Source of the DNA: DASUGC01 sp035606665
GTDB taxonomy: Bacteria > Acidobacteriota > Vicinamibacteria > Vicinamibacterales > SCN-69-37
Direction of reading: 5' to 3'
Assembly (NCBI GenBank): GCA_035606665.1
Contig: DATNEY010000056.1
Coordinates: 110,734-174,733 of the forward strand
DNA length: 64,000 nt
Made by a program: the position numbers and the translations under genes. Within the stretch, counting starts at the first letter, position 1. Every line of letters starts with the position of its first letter. Positions 34,404 to 43,165 of the stretch are shown here, in pieces. A model generated the notes under the pieces. The model saw only the letters and a program-made list of their open reading frames with translations. It was not told the origin of the DNA and searched no databases.

Positions 34404-35827
34404 GGACGACCTCCCTTCGGCGCGGCGACGGCCTGCCGTACACGCTCCGCCATTGAGCGGGCGTCGCCCAGTACCTTGTCCCTGACAAGCGTGCGGACGT
34501 GGCCGCCCTTCATCAGCACCCGGCCCGCCACCACGGTCGTGGTCACGTCGGATCCCCGCGAGACATAGACGAGGTGCGAGACCGCGTCGAACATCGGCGT
34601 CTGCCGGGCGCCATCGACGTTGACGGCGATCACATCCGCCTGTTTGCCTGCCTCGAGACTGCCCAGCCGATCGCCCATGCCGATGGCTTCCGCGCCTCGG
34701 CGCGTTGCGAGCTCCAGGGCCTCACGCGCCGGAAGCGCCTGGGGATTTCCTGACGACACCTTGTGCAGCATTGCCGCCGCGCGCATCGCCTCGAACATGT
34801 CGAGGTCGTTGTTGCTGGCCGCTCCGTCCGTTCCGAGCCCCGCGCGAAGTCCGCGAGCGATCCACTGGGGTACTGCCGCGACGCCGCTCGCGAGCTTCAT
34901 GTTGCTCTCGGGGTTGTGCGCAAGGCCCACTCCGCGCTGCTTCAGGATCTCCATGTCGGCATCGTCCAAGTACACGGCATGCGCGGCGATCGAGCGTCCG
35001 CTCCAGACGCCAAGTGACTCGAGATAGGCGGCCGGCGACTTGCCGTGCTGCTCACCGGCGACGATCTTTACCTCGTCCTTTGTCTCCGCCAGGTGAATGA
35101 GCAAGGGCACGCCATGCTTGTTTGCGAGCGCACGTGCGGCCTGCAGCGTGGGGCCGTCGAGCGTGTAGGGGGCATGCGGCGCCACCGCCGGCGTCACCAG
35201 CGGGTCGTCTTTCCACTTCGTCATGAATGCGTCGGCGCGCGCCAGCGCATCCACGGGTGTTGGAGCGTCCGCGACCGGGAACCGGATCACGCTCTGGCCG
35301 AGGATCGCGCGCAGACCAGATTCCCGCGTGGCTTCGGCGATGTCGTCCTCGAAGTAATACATGTCCACGAACGTCGTGGTGCCGGACTCAATCATCTCCA
35401 GCGCGGCGAGGCGCGTGCCTATGCGGACGAACTCCGGAGAAACCGTCGCCTTTTCCGCCGGGAAGATGTACTTCGTCAGCCAGTCCATCAAGGCCAGGTC
35501 GTCGGCAAGCCCGCGATAGAGCACCATCGGGGCGTGGGTGTGCGTATTGATCAGGCCCGGCAGGATGATTTGGCCGCGGGCGTCGATGGTCTCGCTCGCG
35601 CGGTACCGGCCGGCGATTTCGGCCGCCGTCCCCACCGCGGCGATCGTCGCGCCCTCGATAGCAATGGCGCCATTGGGAATCACGGTTCCCTTGCCATCCA
35701 TCGTCACCACGGTGCCGCCCGTAATCACGAGCGCTCCCGGCGCGCCGGCGCCCCGTTCGAACGTCACGGTCAGCACCGCCACGATGGCCGCGAGCCCGGC
35801 AACGAGTCCCCATCCGATCGTTCGCAT
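34400..35827 (-). CDS. Membrane-anchored or exported amidohydrolase (MTA/SAH-deaminase-like)
   Basis: A 475-residue amidohydrolase from ATG 35827. An N-terminal hydrophobic segment (GWGLVAGLAAIVAVLTVTFE) is a signal peptide or anchor, unusual for this family. The metal-site motifs are all present: NTHTHAPMVLYRG, the helix-3 His in LLIHLAET, AAHAVYLDDADM, HNPESNMKLASG and GTDGAASNNDLDMFEAM. These fit 5-methylthioadenosine/S-adenosylhomocysteine/adenosine deaminases and related chlorohydrolases. Coupling to hpt by a 4-nt overlap suggests nucleoside or base salvage, with deamination possibly outside the cytoplasm. Substrate not proven. Confidence 0.85.
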   Translation of the reverse strand: MRTIGWGLVAGLAAIVAVLTVTFERGAGAPGALVITGGTVVTMDGKGTVIPNGAIAIEGATIAAVGTAAEIAGRYRASETIDARGQIILPGLINTHTHAPMVLYRGLADDLALMDWLTKYIFPAEKATVSPEFVRIGTRLAALEMIESGTTTFVDMYYFEDDIAEATRESGLRAILGQSVIRFPVADAPTPVDALARADAFMTKWKDDPLVTPAVAPHAPYTLDGPTLQAARALANKHGVPLLIHLAETKDEVKIVAGEQHGKSPAAYLESLGVWSGRSIAAHAVYLDDADMEILKQRGVGLAHNPESNMKLASGVAAVPQWIARGLRAGLGTDGAASNNDLDMFEAMRAAAMLHKVSSGNPQALPAREALELATRRGAEAIGMGDRLGSLEAGKQADVIAVNVDGARQTPMFDAVSHLVYVSRGSDVTTTVVAGRVLMKGGHVRTLVRDKVLGDARSMAERVRQAVAAPKGGRP

Positions 35828-35870
35828 CGGTGACGATTCTAGACGGAAAGCCACGTGACTTGAGTGCGTG

Positions 35871-35876
35871 TATAGT
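35871..35876 (+). promoter_or_regulatory. -10-like TATAGT immediately before upp; possible leaderless start
   Basis: TATAGT ends 6 nt before GTG 35883. A transcript starting the usual 6-8 nt after a -10 would begin at or next to the start codon. No good -35 was seen. Confidence 0.4.
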
Positions 35877-35882
35877 TCTGAC

Positions 35883-36506
35883 GTGCCGGTACATCTTGTG
35901 CAGCATCCGATCGCGCAGGACGCGCTGTCGTCCCTTCGCGACCGGGCGACGCCGTCGAGTGAATTCCGCCGACTCGCGCATCGCCTCAGTCTGATGCTCG
36001 CCATCGAGGCGACTCGAAAACTGCCGATGTCGCTAGCCCGCCTCGAAACCCCGCTGGAACCCGCCGAGGGCGAGGTGTTGAACGCCAACGTGGTCGTCGT
36101 TCCCGTACTCCGGGCGGGGCTCGGGATGGTGGAAGCCGTGCTCACGCTCCTGCCGACCGCGCGTGTCGGCCACATCGGCCTGCAGCGCGACGAGCACACG
36201 GCGGTGGCCTCGCGTTACTACCTCCGGCTCCCAGACGATCTCTCCAACGCGACGGCGCTCGTCGTCGATCCGATGCTGGCGACGGGCGGCAGCGCGCTGG
36301 CCGCGATTTCCCTTCTGGAGCAGGCCGGCGCGAAGGACATCCGCCTGGTGTGCATCGTGGCGGCGCCCGAAGGAATCGCGGCCGTTGAAGCCGCCCATCC
36401 GTCCGTGGCGATATTCACGCCTGTCATCGATCGCCAGCTGAACGCCCAGAAGTTCATTCTGCCCGGCCTCGGCGACTTCGGAGATCGCCTTTATGGCACG
36501 GCCTGA
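35883..36506 (+). CDS. upp: Uracil phosphoribosyltransferase
   Basis: A 207-residue enzyme that converts uracil and PRPP to UMP. GTG 35883 gives the family's usual N-terminus (VPVHLVQHPIAQDALSSLRD) and length; a GTG at 35868 would add five residues that overlap a -10-like element. Marks are VPVLRAGLGMVEAVLTLLP, the PRPP loop LVVDPMLATGGSALAAI, and the uracil-binding end LPGLGDFGDRLYGT. Divergent from the amidohydrolase; its 3' end overlaps the next gene by 14 nt. Confidence 0.96.
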   Translation: MPVHLVQHPIAQDALSSLRDRATPSSEFRRLAHRLSLMLAIEATRKLPMSLARLETPLEPAEGEVLNANVVVVPVLRAGLGMVEAVLTLLPTARVGHIGLQRDEHTAVASRYYLRLPDDLSNATALVVDPMLATGGSALAAISLLEQAGAKDIRLVCIVAAPEGIAAVEAAHPSVAIFTPVIDRQLNAQKFILPGLGDFGDRLYGTA

Positions 36507-37317
36507 CCCACCTGCCGGCAAACGCGATAGCTGGAACACGGGGCTCACGTCCATTGCCCCGAACAAGATCCTCGTTCGCGGGTACCGGCTCGACGACCTC
36601 ATGGGCCGCATCAATTTCGGCGAGGGCCTGTATCTCCTGCTGACCGGCGAGTTGCCGACACCGTCGATCGGGCGGTTGATGGACGCGATGCTCGTGTCTT
36701 TCATCGACCACGGCGTGACGCCGCCCTCCACACTCGCGGCGAGGAACGCGGCGACCACGGGCTCGTCACTGCGCGGTGCGGTAGCCGCGGGCGTGCTGGG
36801 ATTCGGCCGCTACCATGGCGGCGACGCGCTGGCCTGCCGCGCGCTCCTCGACGAGGGACTCGATCTGGTACGCGAGGGCCAGCCGCTGGCGGCGGCAGCC
36901 CGTGCAGTCGTCGCCAGGCACGTGGCGAGCGGTGACATTCCGCCGCCGGGCTTCGGCCACCGGTACCACACCATCGATCCGCGCGCGACACGATTGCTGC
37001 AGATCGCGCACGAGCTGGAAGTGGATCAGGACTACGCGCACATGCTGCGCGCGATCGAAATCGCGCTCACGCAGGAAGAATCGTTGCGCGACCATCCGCT
37101 GCCCGTGAACATCGACGGCGCGATCGCGGCGATTTGCGGGGACATGGGATTGCCGTCAGAGGTCGCGGACGCGTTGCTGCTCATCTCGCGCGTGCCCGGT
37201 CTCGCGGCTCACGCCCTGGAAGAACAGCGGCGCGAGAAACCGATGCGCGTGATCAATCCGACGACGCATGACTACGATGGACCGGCGGAGCGGCCGGTTC
37301 CTGGACGAAGGAAGTAG
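36493..37317 (+). CDS. Citrate-synthase-superfamily protein, citryl-CoA lyase-like
   Basis: A 274-residue protein, much shorter than citrate synthase (about 430). It keeps the three active-site regions: SFIDHGVTPPSTLAARNAAT, GFGRYHGGDALACRAL and PPGFGHRYHTIDPRATRLLQ. Short, stand-alone members of this superfamily are usually annotated as citryl-CoA lyase, which splits citryl-CoA to acetyl-CoA and oxaloacetate. The gene starts inside upp with a 14-nt overlap, so it is co-transcribed. Its metabolic tie to uracil salvage is unclear. Confidence 0.8.
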   Translation: MARPDPPAGKRDSWNTGLTSIAPNKILVRGYRLDDLMGRINFGEGLYLLLTGELPTPSIGRLMDAMLVSFIDHGVTPPSTLAARNAATTGSSLRGAVAAGVLGFGRYHGGDALACRALLDEGLDLVREGQPLAAAARAVVARHVASGDIPPPGFGHRYHTIDPRATRLLQIAHELEVDQDYAHMLRAIEIALTQEESLRDHPLPVNIDGAIAAICGDMGLPSEVADALLLISRVPGLAAHALEEQRREKPMRVINPTTHDYDGPAERPVPGRRK

Positions 37318-37364
37318 GTCTGTTCGGTTTCATCCGCGGCGCTTCGCCCGCGCGCCTGCTGGCG

Positions 37365-39794
37365 ATGCTGGCGTTGAGCGCGGCGGTGCTCAGCTCGTAC
37401 CCGGTGGTGTTCATGGGGATGAGCTATGTGTCGCCCAACTACGGAACACCGCTGCTTTATCCCTGGCTTCCGGCGCTGCCCGGATCGAACGCCGACCAGT
37501 TATCAGGGGTATCGGGAGCCGACGTCGGAGCGCTCATGTGGCAGCACGTGCCCTACTCGATGTCGCAGCACCGCGCGCTCGTCCGTGACGGGGAGTGGCC
37601 GTTGTGGAATCGCTACAACTCCGGCGGTACGCCGCTCCTTGGACAGGGGCAGTCCATGTTCGGCGATCCCCTGCACCTGCCGGTCATCGCGGCGCGTGGC
37701 GCGGCGTGGGCGTGGGACCTGAAGTTTCTCGCCGCCAAATTCCTCCTCGCCTGGGGACTCGCGCTCAGCGTCTACACGCTCACGCGGCATCGAGGTGCGG
37801 CGGCGATCGTGTGCCTCGCGGCGCCGTTCGTGGGGTTCTTTGTCTATCGGGTCAATCACCCCGCGTTTTTCAGTTTCTGCTACGCGCCGTGGCCGCTGTA
37901 CTGCTGGCTTCGATTGCGGGAGGCCGCAACGCTGCGGGCGGCGGCCGCGTCGCTCGGCGGGCTGGTGGTGGCTAATGTCGCGCTGCTCGCCAGCGGCACT
38001 GTCAAGGAAGCGTACCTGACCCTGCTTTGCCTGAACCTCGCCGGCGGCCTTGTACTGCTGCTCGATGGCTCGCCGCGACACCGGTGGGCCAAGCTCGGTG
38101 CGGCGGTGTGGACGTGCGCGCTCTTCGTCGGACTCACGATGCCGGAGTGGCGGACGTTTCTCGACGTCCTGCGCACCGCGTACACATCGTCTGACGCGGC
38201 AAAAGTGAGCCAGCTCTCGCCCGTGCTGCTGCTGGGCAGTTTCGACGAGGCGCTCTTCCGCACGCTGAGCCGGCGCGCGCTGGTGTTCCAGCCCTCGGCC
38301 AATTTTCTGTTCCTCGCCGGCTGCCTTTACCTGCTGGCGGCGTGGCGCGACTACCGGCGCGACCGCGCCCTGCTCGCTCTGGGGCTCGCGACGGCGATCC
38401 CATCTGCCGTCGTGTACGGGCTCGTGCCGGCCGCGTGGATCGTCGAGGTTCCGTTCATGGCGCAGATCCACCATCTTGACGCCACGCTCGGTGGCGCACT
38501 CATCATCTTGTGGGGCGTGCTGGCCGGCTATGGGTTTGCCGCGGCGGCGCGCCGGCTCGGCACGTCGCAGGGCCGGCACGACGTCATCGTCGCGGGGACC
38601 GGACTCGCGGCACTCGTACTACTCTTCATGATCGGCGCGCGCGGATACGGCGGTCCCGTCGGCGCGGAGTCTCCGCTGGTGTTCGACCGGTTTGTCTGGG
38701 GCTATCTCACAAGTCTGCTCGTCGCACTGATCGCGGTCGCATGGATCGCGCATCGGGCCCTGCGACGCGGGCACCTCGTCCGTTCGGAGGCGATCGGGCT
38801 TGTGCTGTGCGGGCTCGCGCTGTTCTGGCGGCATGGGTTGCACGCGGACGTGGGCCTGGGCCGCTATGCCCTGACGGCTGCGCCGCGCGCAGACTTTCAT
38901 GTTCCCTCGCCCGCCGTCGACTGGATCAAGAGCCGGCTCGACACCGGTCCTGCGCGCGTGGCGGGCGTCAACTCCGTCTTGATGGGCGGCTGGTCCGGCG
39001 CGCACGAACTCGAGGGCATCACCGCACCCGATGCGCTCATGAACCGTAACTATCGCGAGCTGATGCGGAGTTCTCCGCTCAGGCGCCAATGGGACTGGCG
39101 CTACAACCTGACCGAGGATCGGTCGGAGGTGTCGCGGCCGATCCTCGACATGCTCAACGTTCGCTATTACGTCGCCGATCGCGCCACGCCGCCCGGCGGC
39201 CTGCCAGGCGTGACGTGGCGATACGCGGCGGACCTGGCTGTCTTCCAGAGTCCGACGGCGTGGCCGCGGGCCTTCTTCACCGATGGCGTCCTGACGTACG
39301 ACACGATGCCGGCCCTCCTCGAGCGGCTCAGGAACGGCGACGGCCGGCCTTTTGCTGCTGCGCTCGCGTCCGATATCGCCACCGAGCGTGCGCTCGAAGG
39401 ACTCCCGCATTGGATCGCCGGATCCCGTTCGGCCGCGGCCATGACCGACCGAACCGTGGTCCCCGCGCGAGACTACAAGTTGACAGAAAACACTACGACC
39501 TTCGCCGTCACCGCGCCGCGGCAGGGCGTGGTCGTGCTCACGGAGACCTACTGGCCGGAGCACGCGGCCGCCGAGCTCGACGGCCACCCGGCGCCGATCC
39601 TGCGGATCAATCACGCCTTTCAAGGGTTGGTCGTGCCACCAGGCTCTCACACGGTGGTCGTGCGGTACCGGCCGGCGAAGTTTGATGGGTACCTGAAGGT
39701 CAGCGGTTTCGCGCTCGGGTTGCTGGGAGTGAGCGGTGCGCTGGCGTGGGGAATTGGCGGCCGGCGGGCAAGGACTAGATACCCGGAACCTTGA
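37365..39794 (+). CDS. YfhO-like large membrane protein
   Basis: An 809-residue polytopic membrane protein. The start is uncertain: ATG 37365 is used, but the frame is open upstream and CTG 37320, preceded by GGAAGTAGGT, would add an N-terminal LFGFIRGASPARLLA. After the first helix a periplasmic loop contains GEWPLWNRYNSGGTPLLGQG, a signature of YfhO/GT-C-like proteins. About 12 helices follow, then a C-terminal extracytoplasmic beta domain (after about residue 520) ending with one helix. YfhO proteins are implicated in glycosylation of envelope polymers; the exact role here is unknown. Confidence 0.8.
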   Translation: MLALSAAVLSSYPVVFMGMSYVSPNYGTPLLYPWLPALPGSNADQLSGVSGADVGALMWQHVPYSMSQHRALVRDGEWPLWNRYNSGGTPLLGQGQSMFGDPLHLPVIAARGAAWAWDLKFLAAKFLLAWGLALSVYTLTRHRGAAAIVCLAAPFVGFFVYRVNHPAFFSFCYAPWPLYCWLRLREAATLRAAAASLGGLVVANVALLASGTVKEAYLTLLCLNLAGGLVLLLDGSPRHRWAKLGAAVWTCALFVGLTMPEWRTFLDVLRTAYTSSDAAKVSQLSPVLLLGSFDEALFRTLSRRALVFQPSANFLFLAGCLYLLAAWRDYRRDRALLALGLATAIPSAVVYGLVPAAWIVEVPFMAQIHHLDATLGGALIILWGVLAGYGFAAAARRLGTSQGRHDVIVAGTGLAALVLLFMIGARGYGGPVGAESPLVFDRFVWGYLTSLLVALIAVAWIAHRALRRGHLVRSEAIGLVLCGLALFWRHGLHADVGLGRYALTAAPRADFHVPSPAVDWIKSRLDTGPARVAGVNSVLMGGWSGAHELEGITAPDALMNRNYRELMRSSPLRRQWDWRYNLTEDRSEVSRPILDMLNVRYYVADRATPPGGLPGVTWRYAADLAVFQSPTAWPRAFFTDGVLTYDTMPALLERLRNGDGRPFAAALASDIATERALEGLPHWIAGSRSAAAMTDRTVVPARDYKLTENTTTFAVTAPRQGVVVLTETYWPEHAAAELDGHPAPILRINHAFQGLVVPPGSHTVVVRYRPAKFDGYLKVSGFALGLLGVSGALAWGIGGRRARTRYPEP

Positions 39795-39811
39795 ACCCTG
39801 AACCCTGAACC
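39792..39811 (+). repeat. Three-unit TGAACCC microrepeat
   Basis: Units start at 39792, 39799 and 39806 between the YfhO-like gene stop and tRNA-Val. It is too short to be a functional array; recorded as a local repeat. Confidence 0.5.
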
Positions 39812-39824
39812 GCGAAGCTAAGGT

Positions 39825-39900
39825 TGGTGGGCGCTAGTGGACTCGAACCACTGACCCCCGCCGTGTGAAGGCGATGCTCTACCAACTGAGCCAAGCGCCC
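39825..39900 (-). tRNA. tRNA-Val (CAC), CCA encoded
   Basis: Read on the minus strand: acceptor GGGCGCT pairs with AGCGCCC, D-arm GCTC/GAGC, anticodon stem TCGCC/GGCGG around loop TTCACAC (anticodon CAC), T-arm with TTCGA. Discriminator A is followed by an encoded CCA (39825-39827). No element is integrated in it. Confidence 0.95.
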
Positions 39901-39925
39901 AACCGAATCGTGCAGCCGAATCAGC

Positions 39926-40534
39926 TTATCGCAGCGTGCCCGGAGCGTCCAGCAGCTTGGCCGTCTTGAGCTGGAGGATCAGAACGTCCAGCAACTGGCC
40001 ATACTTCGCGTCGGCGTCCGCGAACGCCTTCATGTAGGCCTCCGTGAGCGGCTTCTTGGAGTTGCGTCCCTTGCCGTCACCGTGCAGGCCGTCGAAGACG
40101 GTCCGTTCCTTCTCGATCATGATCGCGTCGTGTTGCGGATTCTTCCCGGGCGCGGCCACGAGGCCATCGAGCTGGGCGTCGTCCACGAGAAACCGCTCGC
40201 TCGCGAAGACGCCGGAGCGCAGGTCCTGGTACGCGTTCGAGTATTGCTTGTGGTACAGCGCGTACTCGATGTCTGTGTCGCGCGTGTACTTTGCCGAAAC
40301 GAGCAGGATCTGCACGTTGGGCACGACGAGCACGGCCACGTAGCGGCTCGTGCCCTCGCCGACGCGGGCGGCGTACGACTCGAGCTTCTTCTCGGCCATG
40401 AGGCCGGCGAGTTCCTTGGCCTTCGCCGTCGAAGCGGCGGGCGCTGTCTGTGCGACGGCGGCGCCGGACGCAGCCGCCATCAACGCACTGGTCATCACGA
40501 ACCCGAACAATCTCCACGCCGCCGGCTGCTTCAT
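39926..40534 (-). CDS. Secreted protein of unknown function
   Basis: A 202-residue protein with a signal peptide (LFGFVMTSALMAAASGAAVAQ). The mature part is a mixed alpha/beta domain with SRYVAVLVVPNVQILLVSAK, TRDTDIEYALYHKQYSNAYQ and a helical C-terminus (AYMKAFADADAKYGQLLDVL). No family or catalytic motif is recognised. It is co-directional with the DUF948-like gene 6 bp upstream. Confidence 0.75.
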   Translation of the reverse strand: MKQPAAWRLFGFVMTSALMAAASGAAVAQTAPAASTAKAKELAGLMAEKKLESYAARVGEGTSRYVAVLVVPNVQILLVSAKYTRDTDIEYALYHKQYSNAYQDLRSGVFASERFLVDDAQLDGLVAAPGKNPQHDAIMIEKERTVFDGLHGDGKGRNSKKPLTEAYMKAFADADAKYGQLLDVLILQLKTAKLLDAPGTLR

Positions 40535-40540
40535 ATGCCG

Positions 40541-40960
40541 TCACCCCACAAACAGCGGATCCTCGTCGTCACGCGACGAGGTCTGTCGTCCCTGCCACTC
40601 GCGAACCGCCGCCATCACGCCGCGGAACGCCGCGATGAGCGTTAGGCCCTGCTGCATCGGCCGCGAGATCGCGCCCTGTACGGCGGCGGCGGTCTCTTCG
40701 ACTCGCTGTGACAGCGTTGAGACCAGCCGGTCGACTCGTTCCACCTGGACCAGCGCCAGCTCGGTCACGCGGGCGGCATCATCCGTCATTCTCGTTGCTT
40801 TGTCGATAAGGGGCCGGATGTCCCGCTGGACCTCCCGGACCGCCGTCGCCACCTCGCGGCTGGCCCGCATCAACGCGAACGCCGTGACCACTTGCATGAC
40901 CGCCATGGCGACTAACGCCGCCGCTATCGTGCCCAGAGCAATGAGCTGCCAATCCGTCAC
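40541..40960 (-). CDS. DUF948-like membrane-anchored coiled-coil protein
   Basis: A 139-residue protein with one N-terminal transmembrane helix (LIALGTIAAALVAMAVMQVV) followed by a long heptad-rich helix (REVATAVREVQRDIRPLIDK and onward to about residue 100) and an acidic tail. This is the DUF948/UPF0478 layout. Its ATG overlaps the YtxH-like gene stop by 4 nt. Confidence 0.75.
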   Translation of the reverse strand: MTDWQLIALGTIAAALVAMAVMQVVTAFALMRASREVATAVREVQRDIRPLIDKATRMTDDAARVTELALVQVERVDRLVSTLSQRVEETAAAVQGAISRPMQQGLTLIAAFRGVMAAVREWQGRQTSSRDDEDPLFVG

Positions 40961-41205
40961 ACGAACTCCTTGCGCACCTTGTCGAAGGTCTCGCGCCCGC
41001 GCTCCACGGCCGAGGCCAGATCGTCACGATGCCGCTCCACGAACTCCTCGACCTTGTCCTTGCCCTCGCGCGCCCGGGCCGCGAGTTTCCGCCGCGTCTC
41101 CGCGCCGCTGGCCGGAGCATAGAGCAGCGCCACCGCGGCGCCGGCCGCCGCACCGAGCACGAACGCCAGAAGTACCGATCCTGTCGCGTTGTTGTCGTTC
41201 GCCAT
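40957..41205 (-). CDS. YtxH-domain small membrane protein
   Basis: An 82-residue protein from ATG 41205 (MANDNNATG). One glycine/alanine-rich helix carries the family signature (LAFVLGAAAGAAVALLYAP followed by ASGAETRRKL). The C-terminal amphipathic helix is charged. YtxH proteins are often stress-linked and co-occur with DUF948 proteins, as here. Confidence 0.85.
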   Translation of the reverse strand: MANDNNATGSVLLAFVLGAAAGAAVALLYAPASGAETRRKLAARAREGKDKVEEFVERHRDDLASAVERGRETFDKVRKEFV

Positions 41206-41232
41206 GCCAACCACCGTCAACTTTCTTAAGTT

Positions 41233-41256
41233 CGCATGGGGCCCCACCCCCATGCG
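41233..41256. terminator. Hairpin between mlaD and the ytxH-like gene
   Basis: CGCATGGGG (41233-41241) pairs with CCCCATGCG (41248-41256), loop CCCCAC. It sits 48 bp after the mlaD stop on the minus strand. There is no T-run, so it may attenuate or stabilise rather than terminate. Confidence 0.5.
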
Positions 41257-41303
41257 CTTGTCTTCGGACGCTCAGCGCCCGCCGCTACGCGCGGGGCTTC
41301 GCG

Positions 41304-42341
41304 CTAGAAGATACTGACGCTCACCCGCAGAAACTTCTTGGGATCCTTACGGATGTCCGCGAGCAATCCTCGCAACTCTGTAACCGCGTGGTTCATGTTC
41401 TCATAAAGCTGCTTGTTGTGAAGGAGCTGCCCGGCGGTACCCTCGCCGCCCGCGAGGCCGCCGGCGATGTCGTTCACGCGCGCCGTCACCTGATCGAGCC
41501 GGTCGTAGAGCTGCCGGTCCGTCAGAAGCTTCCCCATCGTCCCTTCGCCGCGATTCAACCGGCCTGTCGTCTGCTCGAGATTGGTCATGGTTCCGGACAG
41601 CGACTTGCCCATGGCTTCGTCGTTCAGGAATCGGCCCAGCGCTCCCTGCCCGGCGTTGATGCGCGCCGTCATCTGCTGCAGGTTCTCAAGGGACGACTTC
41701 AGCGCGTCGTAGGCCGCGGGGTCGTTGATCAGCTTGCCCGCGGTCCCCTTACCCGTGTTGAGGCGCGCCGTCACCTCGCCTGCCGACGCGACGAATTGAT
41801 TCAGTTCCGTGTACAGTGCGTCGTCGGTCACGAGCTTGCCGAGCGTACCGCGGCCCGCGCGCACATCGGCCAGCAGCTTCTGGGCATCGCTCATCGCCGT
41901 CGACGCCGTCTCGGTGAGACTGCTGATCGATCCCGTGTCCGCCGTTCGCACGTAGCCCCAGTCGGGCACCGAGATTCCCCCCGGCGCCGCTTTGATCGTG
42001 ACGAACGACTCGCCGAGCAGGCTCAGCGCGCCGACGGACGCCACCGATCCATTCGTGATCAACGGCCGCACGTCCTTGTCGACCTTGCAGGTCACCTCGA
42101 CGAGCTCACCGACGAAATCCACAGCCTCGACGCGGCCGACGTCCTTGCCCGAGAGCCGGACGACCGCGCCGCTCTTGAGTCCCTGCACGTCGCGGAACTG
42201 CAGCTTGATCGGATAGAGCTCCCAGAAGAAGCCGGCCTGCCCGCCGACCGCGGCGATCAGCACGGCCGCCAATCCCACCGCGACGACGCCGACGATCCCC
42301 AGCTTCAGTTGCGACCAGGCGATGGATCTCGTTCGCGGCAT
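41304..42341 (-). CDS. mlaD: MlaD-family (MCE) substrate-binding protein with C-terminal repeats
   Basis: A 345-residue inner-membrane-anchored protein of a phospholipid (Mla-type) ABC transporter. One N-terminal helix (LGIVGVVAVGLAAVLIAAVG) precedes the MCE domain (about residues 35-115, with LQFRDVQGLKSGAVVRLSGK and GSVASVGALSLLGESFVTIK). The rest is five repeats of about 37 residues, each with G-x-G-x2-G-x-L-x2-D/N (for example GKGTAGKLINDPAAYDAL), joined by amphipathic helices. MCE C-termini often form a helical barrel or needle for lipid passage. Confidence 0.9.
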   Translation of the reverse strand: MPRTRSIAWSQLKLGIVGVVAVGLAAVLIAAVGGQAGFFWELYPIKLQFRDVQGLKSGAVVRLSGKDVGRVEAVDFVGELVEVTCKVDKDVRPLITNGSVASVGALSLLGESFVTIKAAPGGISVPDWGYVRTADTGSISSLTETASTAMSDAQKLLADVRAGRGTLGKLVTDDALYTELNQFVASAGEVTARLNTGKGTAGKLINDPAAYDALKSSLENLQQMTARINAGQGALGRFLNDEAMGKSLSGTMTNLEQTTGRLNRGEGTMGKLLTDRQLYDRLDQVTARVNDIAGGLAGGEGTAGQLLHNKQLYENMNHAVTELRGLLADIRKDPKKFLRVSVSIF

Positions 42342-42353
42342 GACGTCACTCCC

Positions 42354-43163
42354 TTATGAAAGAAACGATTGAAGGTACGCGTCCTTCGACTGTCGCAGCT
42401 CGGCGGCGGGCCCTTCGAACGCCACGCCGCCGTCCCGCAACATCAGGAACTCCGTGCCTTCCTGCTGTTCGGCGGCTGCGGACTCGAATGTCAGGTCCGC
42501 GCCGTTCACCGCGCGATGCGTCGCGATGTGAAACGCGTCGCGCAGCTGGTGCGTGACGATAATCGACGTGACATGTTCCAGGTCACGCAGCTTGATGATC
42601 TCGTGATCGATCGACAGCGCCGTGATCGGGTCGAGGCCCGTCGTGGGCTCGTCGTAGAGGAGGATCTTCGGCCTGGCGGTCATTGCTCTGGCGATCGCCA
42701 CCCGACGGCGTTGCCCACCGGAGAGCTCCGACGGCATCCGGTCCGCGTATTCGCCAAGGCCGACGAACCCGAGCACTTCGGCGACCCGCGCGTCGACCTC
42801 GTGCAGCGGCTGCCGCGTCTCCTCGTAGAGCCGGTAGCCCACGTTCTCTCGCACGGTCAGCGAGTCGAACAGCGCGCCTTCCTGAAACACCATGCCCAGA
42901 TCCGCGCGCACGGGCATGAGATCCTGCTCGGAGAGTTCATCGACGCGCACGCCGTTGACCCAGACTCGGCCGGAGTCCGGCTTCAACAAGCCCAGGATCA
43001 GCCTCAGGATCGTCGACTTGCCGGCGCCGCTCGCACCGAGGATGATCTTCATCTGCCCTGACAGGAGCGAGAAAGAAATCCGCTCGAGAATGACCTTGTC
43101 GTCGAACGCGAGCGACACGTCCTCGAACACGACAGCGGCCTGCGGCTGCGGGGCGTCGCTCAT
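42354..43163 (-). CDS. mlaF: MlaF-type ABC transporter ATPase
   Basis: A 269-residue ATPase from ATG 43163, 2 bp after the mlaE stop. Walker A is GASGAGKSTILRLILG, Q-loop VFQEGALFDSLTVRENVGY, signature ELSGGQRRRVAIARAM, Walker B ILLYDEPTTGLDP and H-loop IIVTHQLRDAF. The order mlaE-mlaF-mlaD matches known retrograde or anterograde lipid-transport operons. Confidence 0.93.
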   Translation of the reverse strand: MSDAPQPQAAVVFEDVSLAFDDKVILERISFSLLSGQMKIILGASGAGKSTILRLILGLLKPDSGRVWVNGVRVDELSEQDLMPVRADLGMVFQEGALFDSLTVRENVGYRLYEETRQPLHEVDARVAEVLGFVGLGEYADRMPSELSGGQRRRVAIARAMTARPKILLYDEPTTGLDPITALSIDHEIIKLRDLEHVTSIIVTHQLRDAFHIATHRAVNGADLTFESAAAEQQEGTEFLMLRDGGVAFEGPAAELRQSKDAYLQSFLS

Positions 43164-43165
43164 GG

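Noticed and set aside
39792..39811. TGAACCC repeats as a regulatory array
   Set aside because: Only three short units in a gap between a gene and a tRNA; likely neutral.
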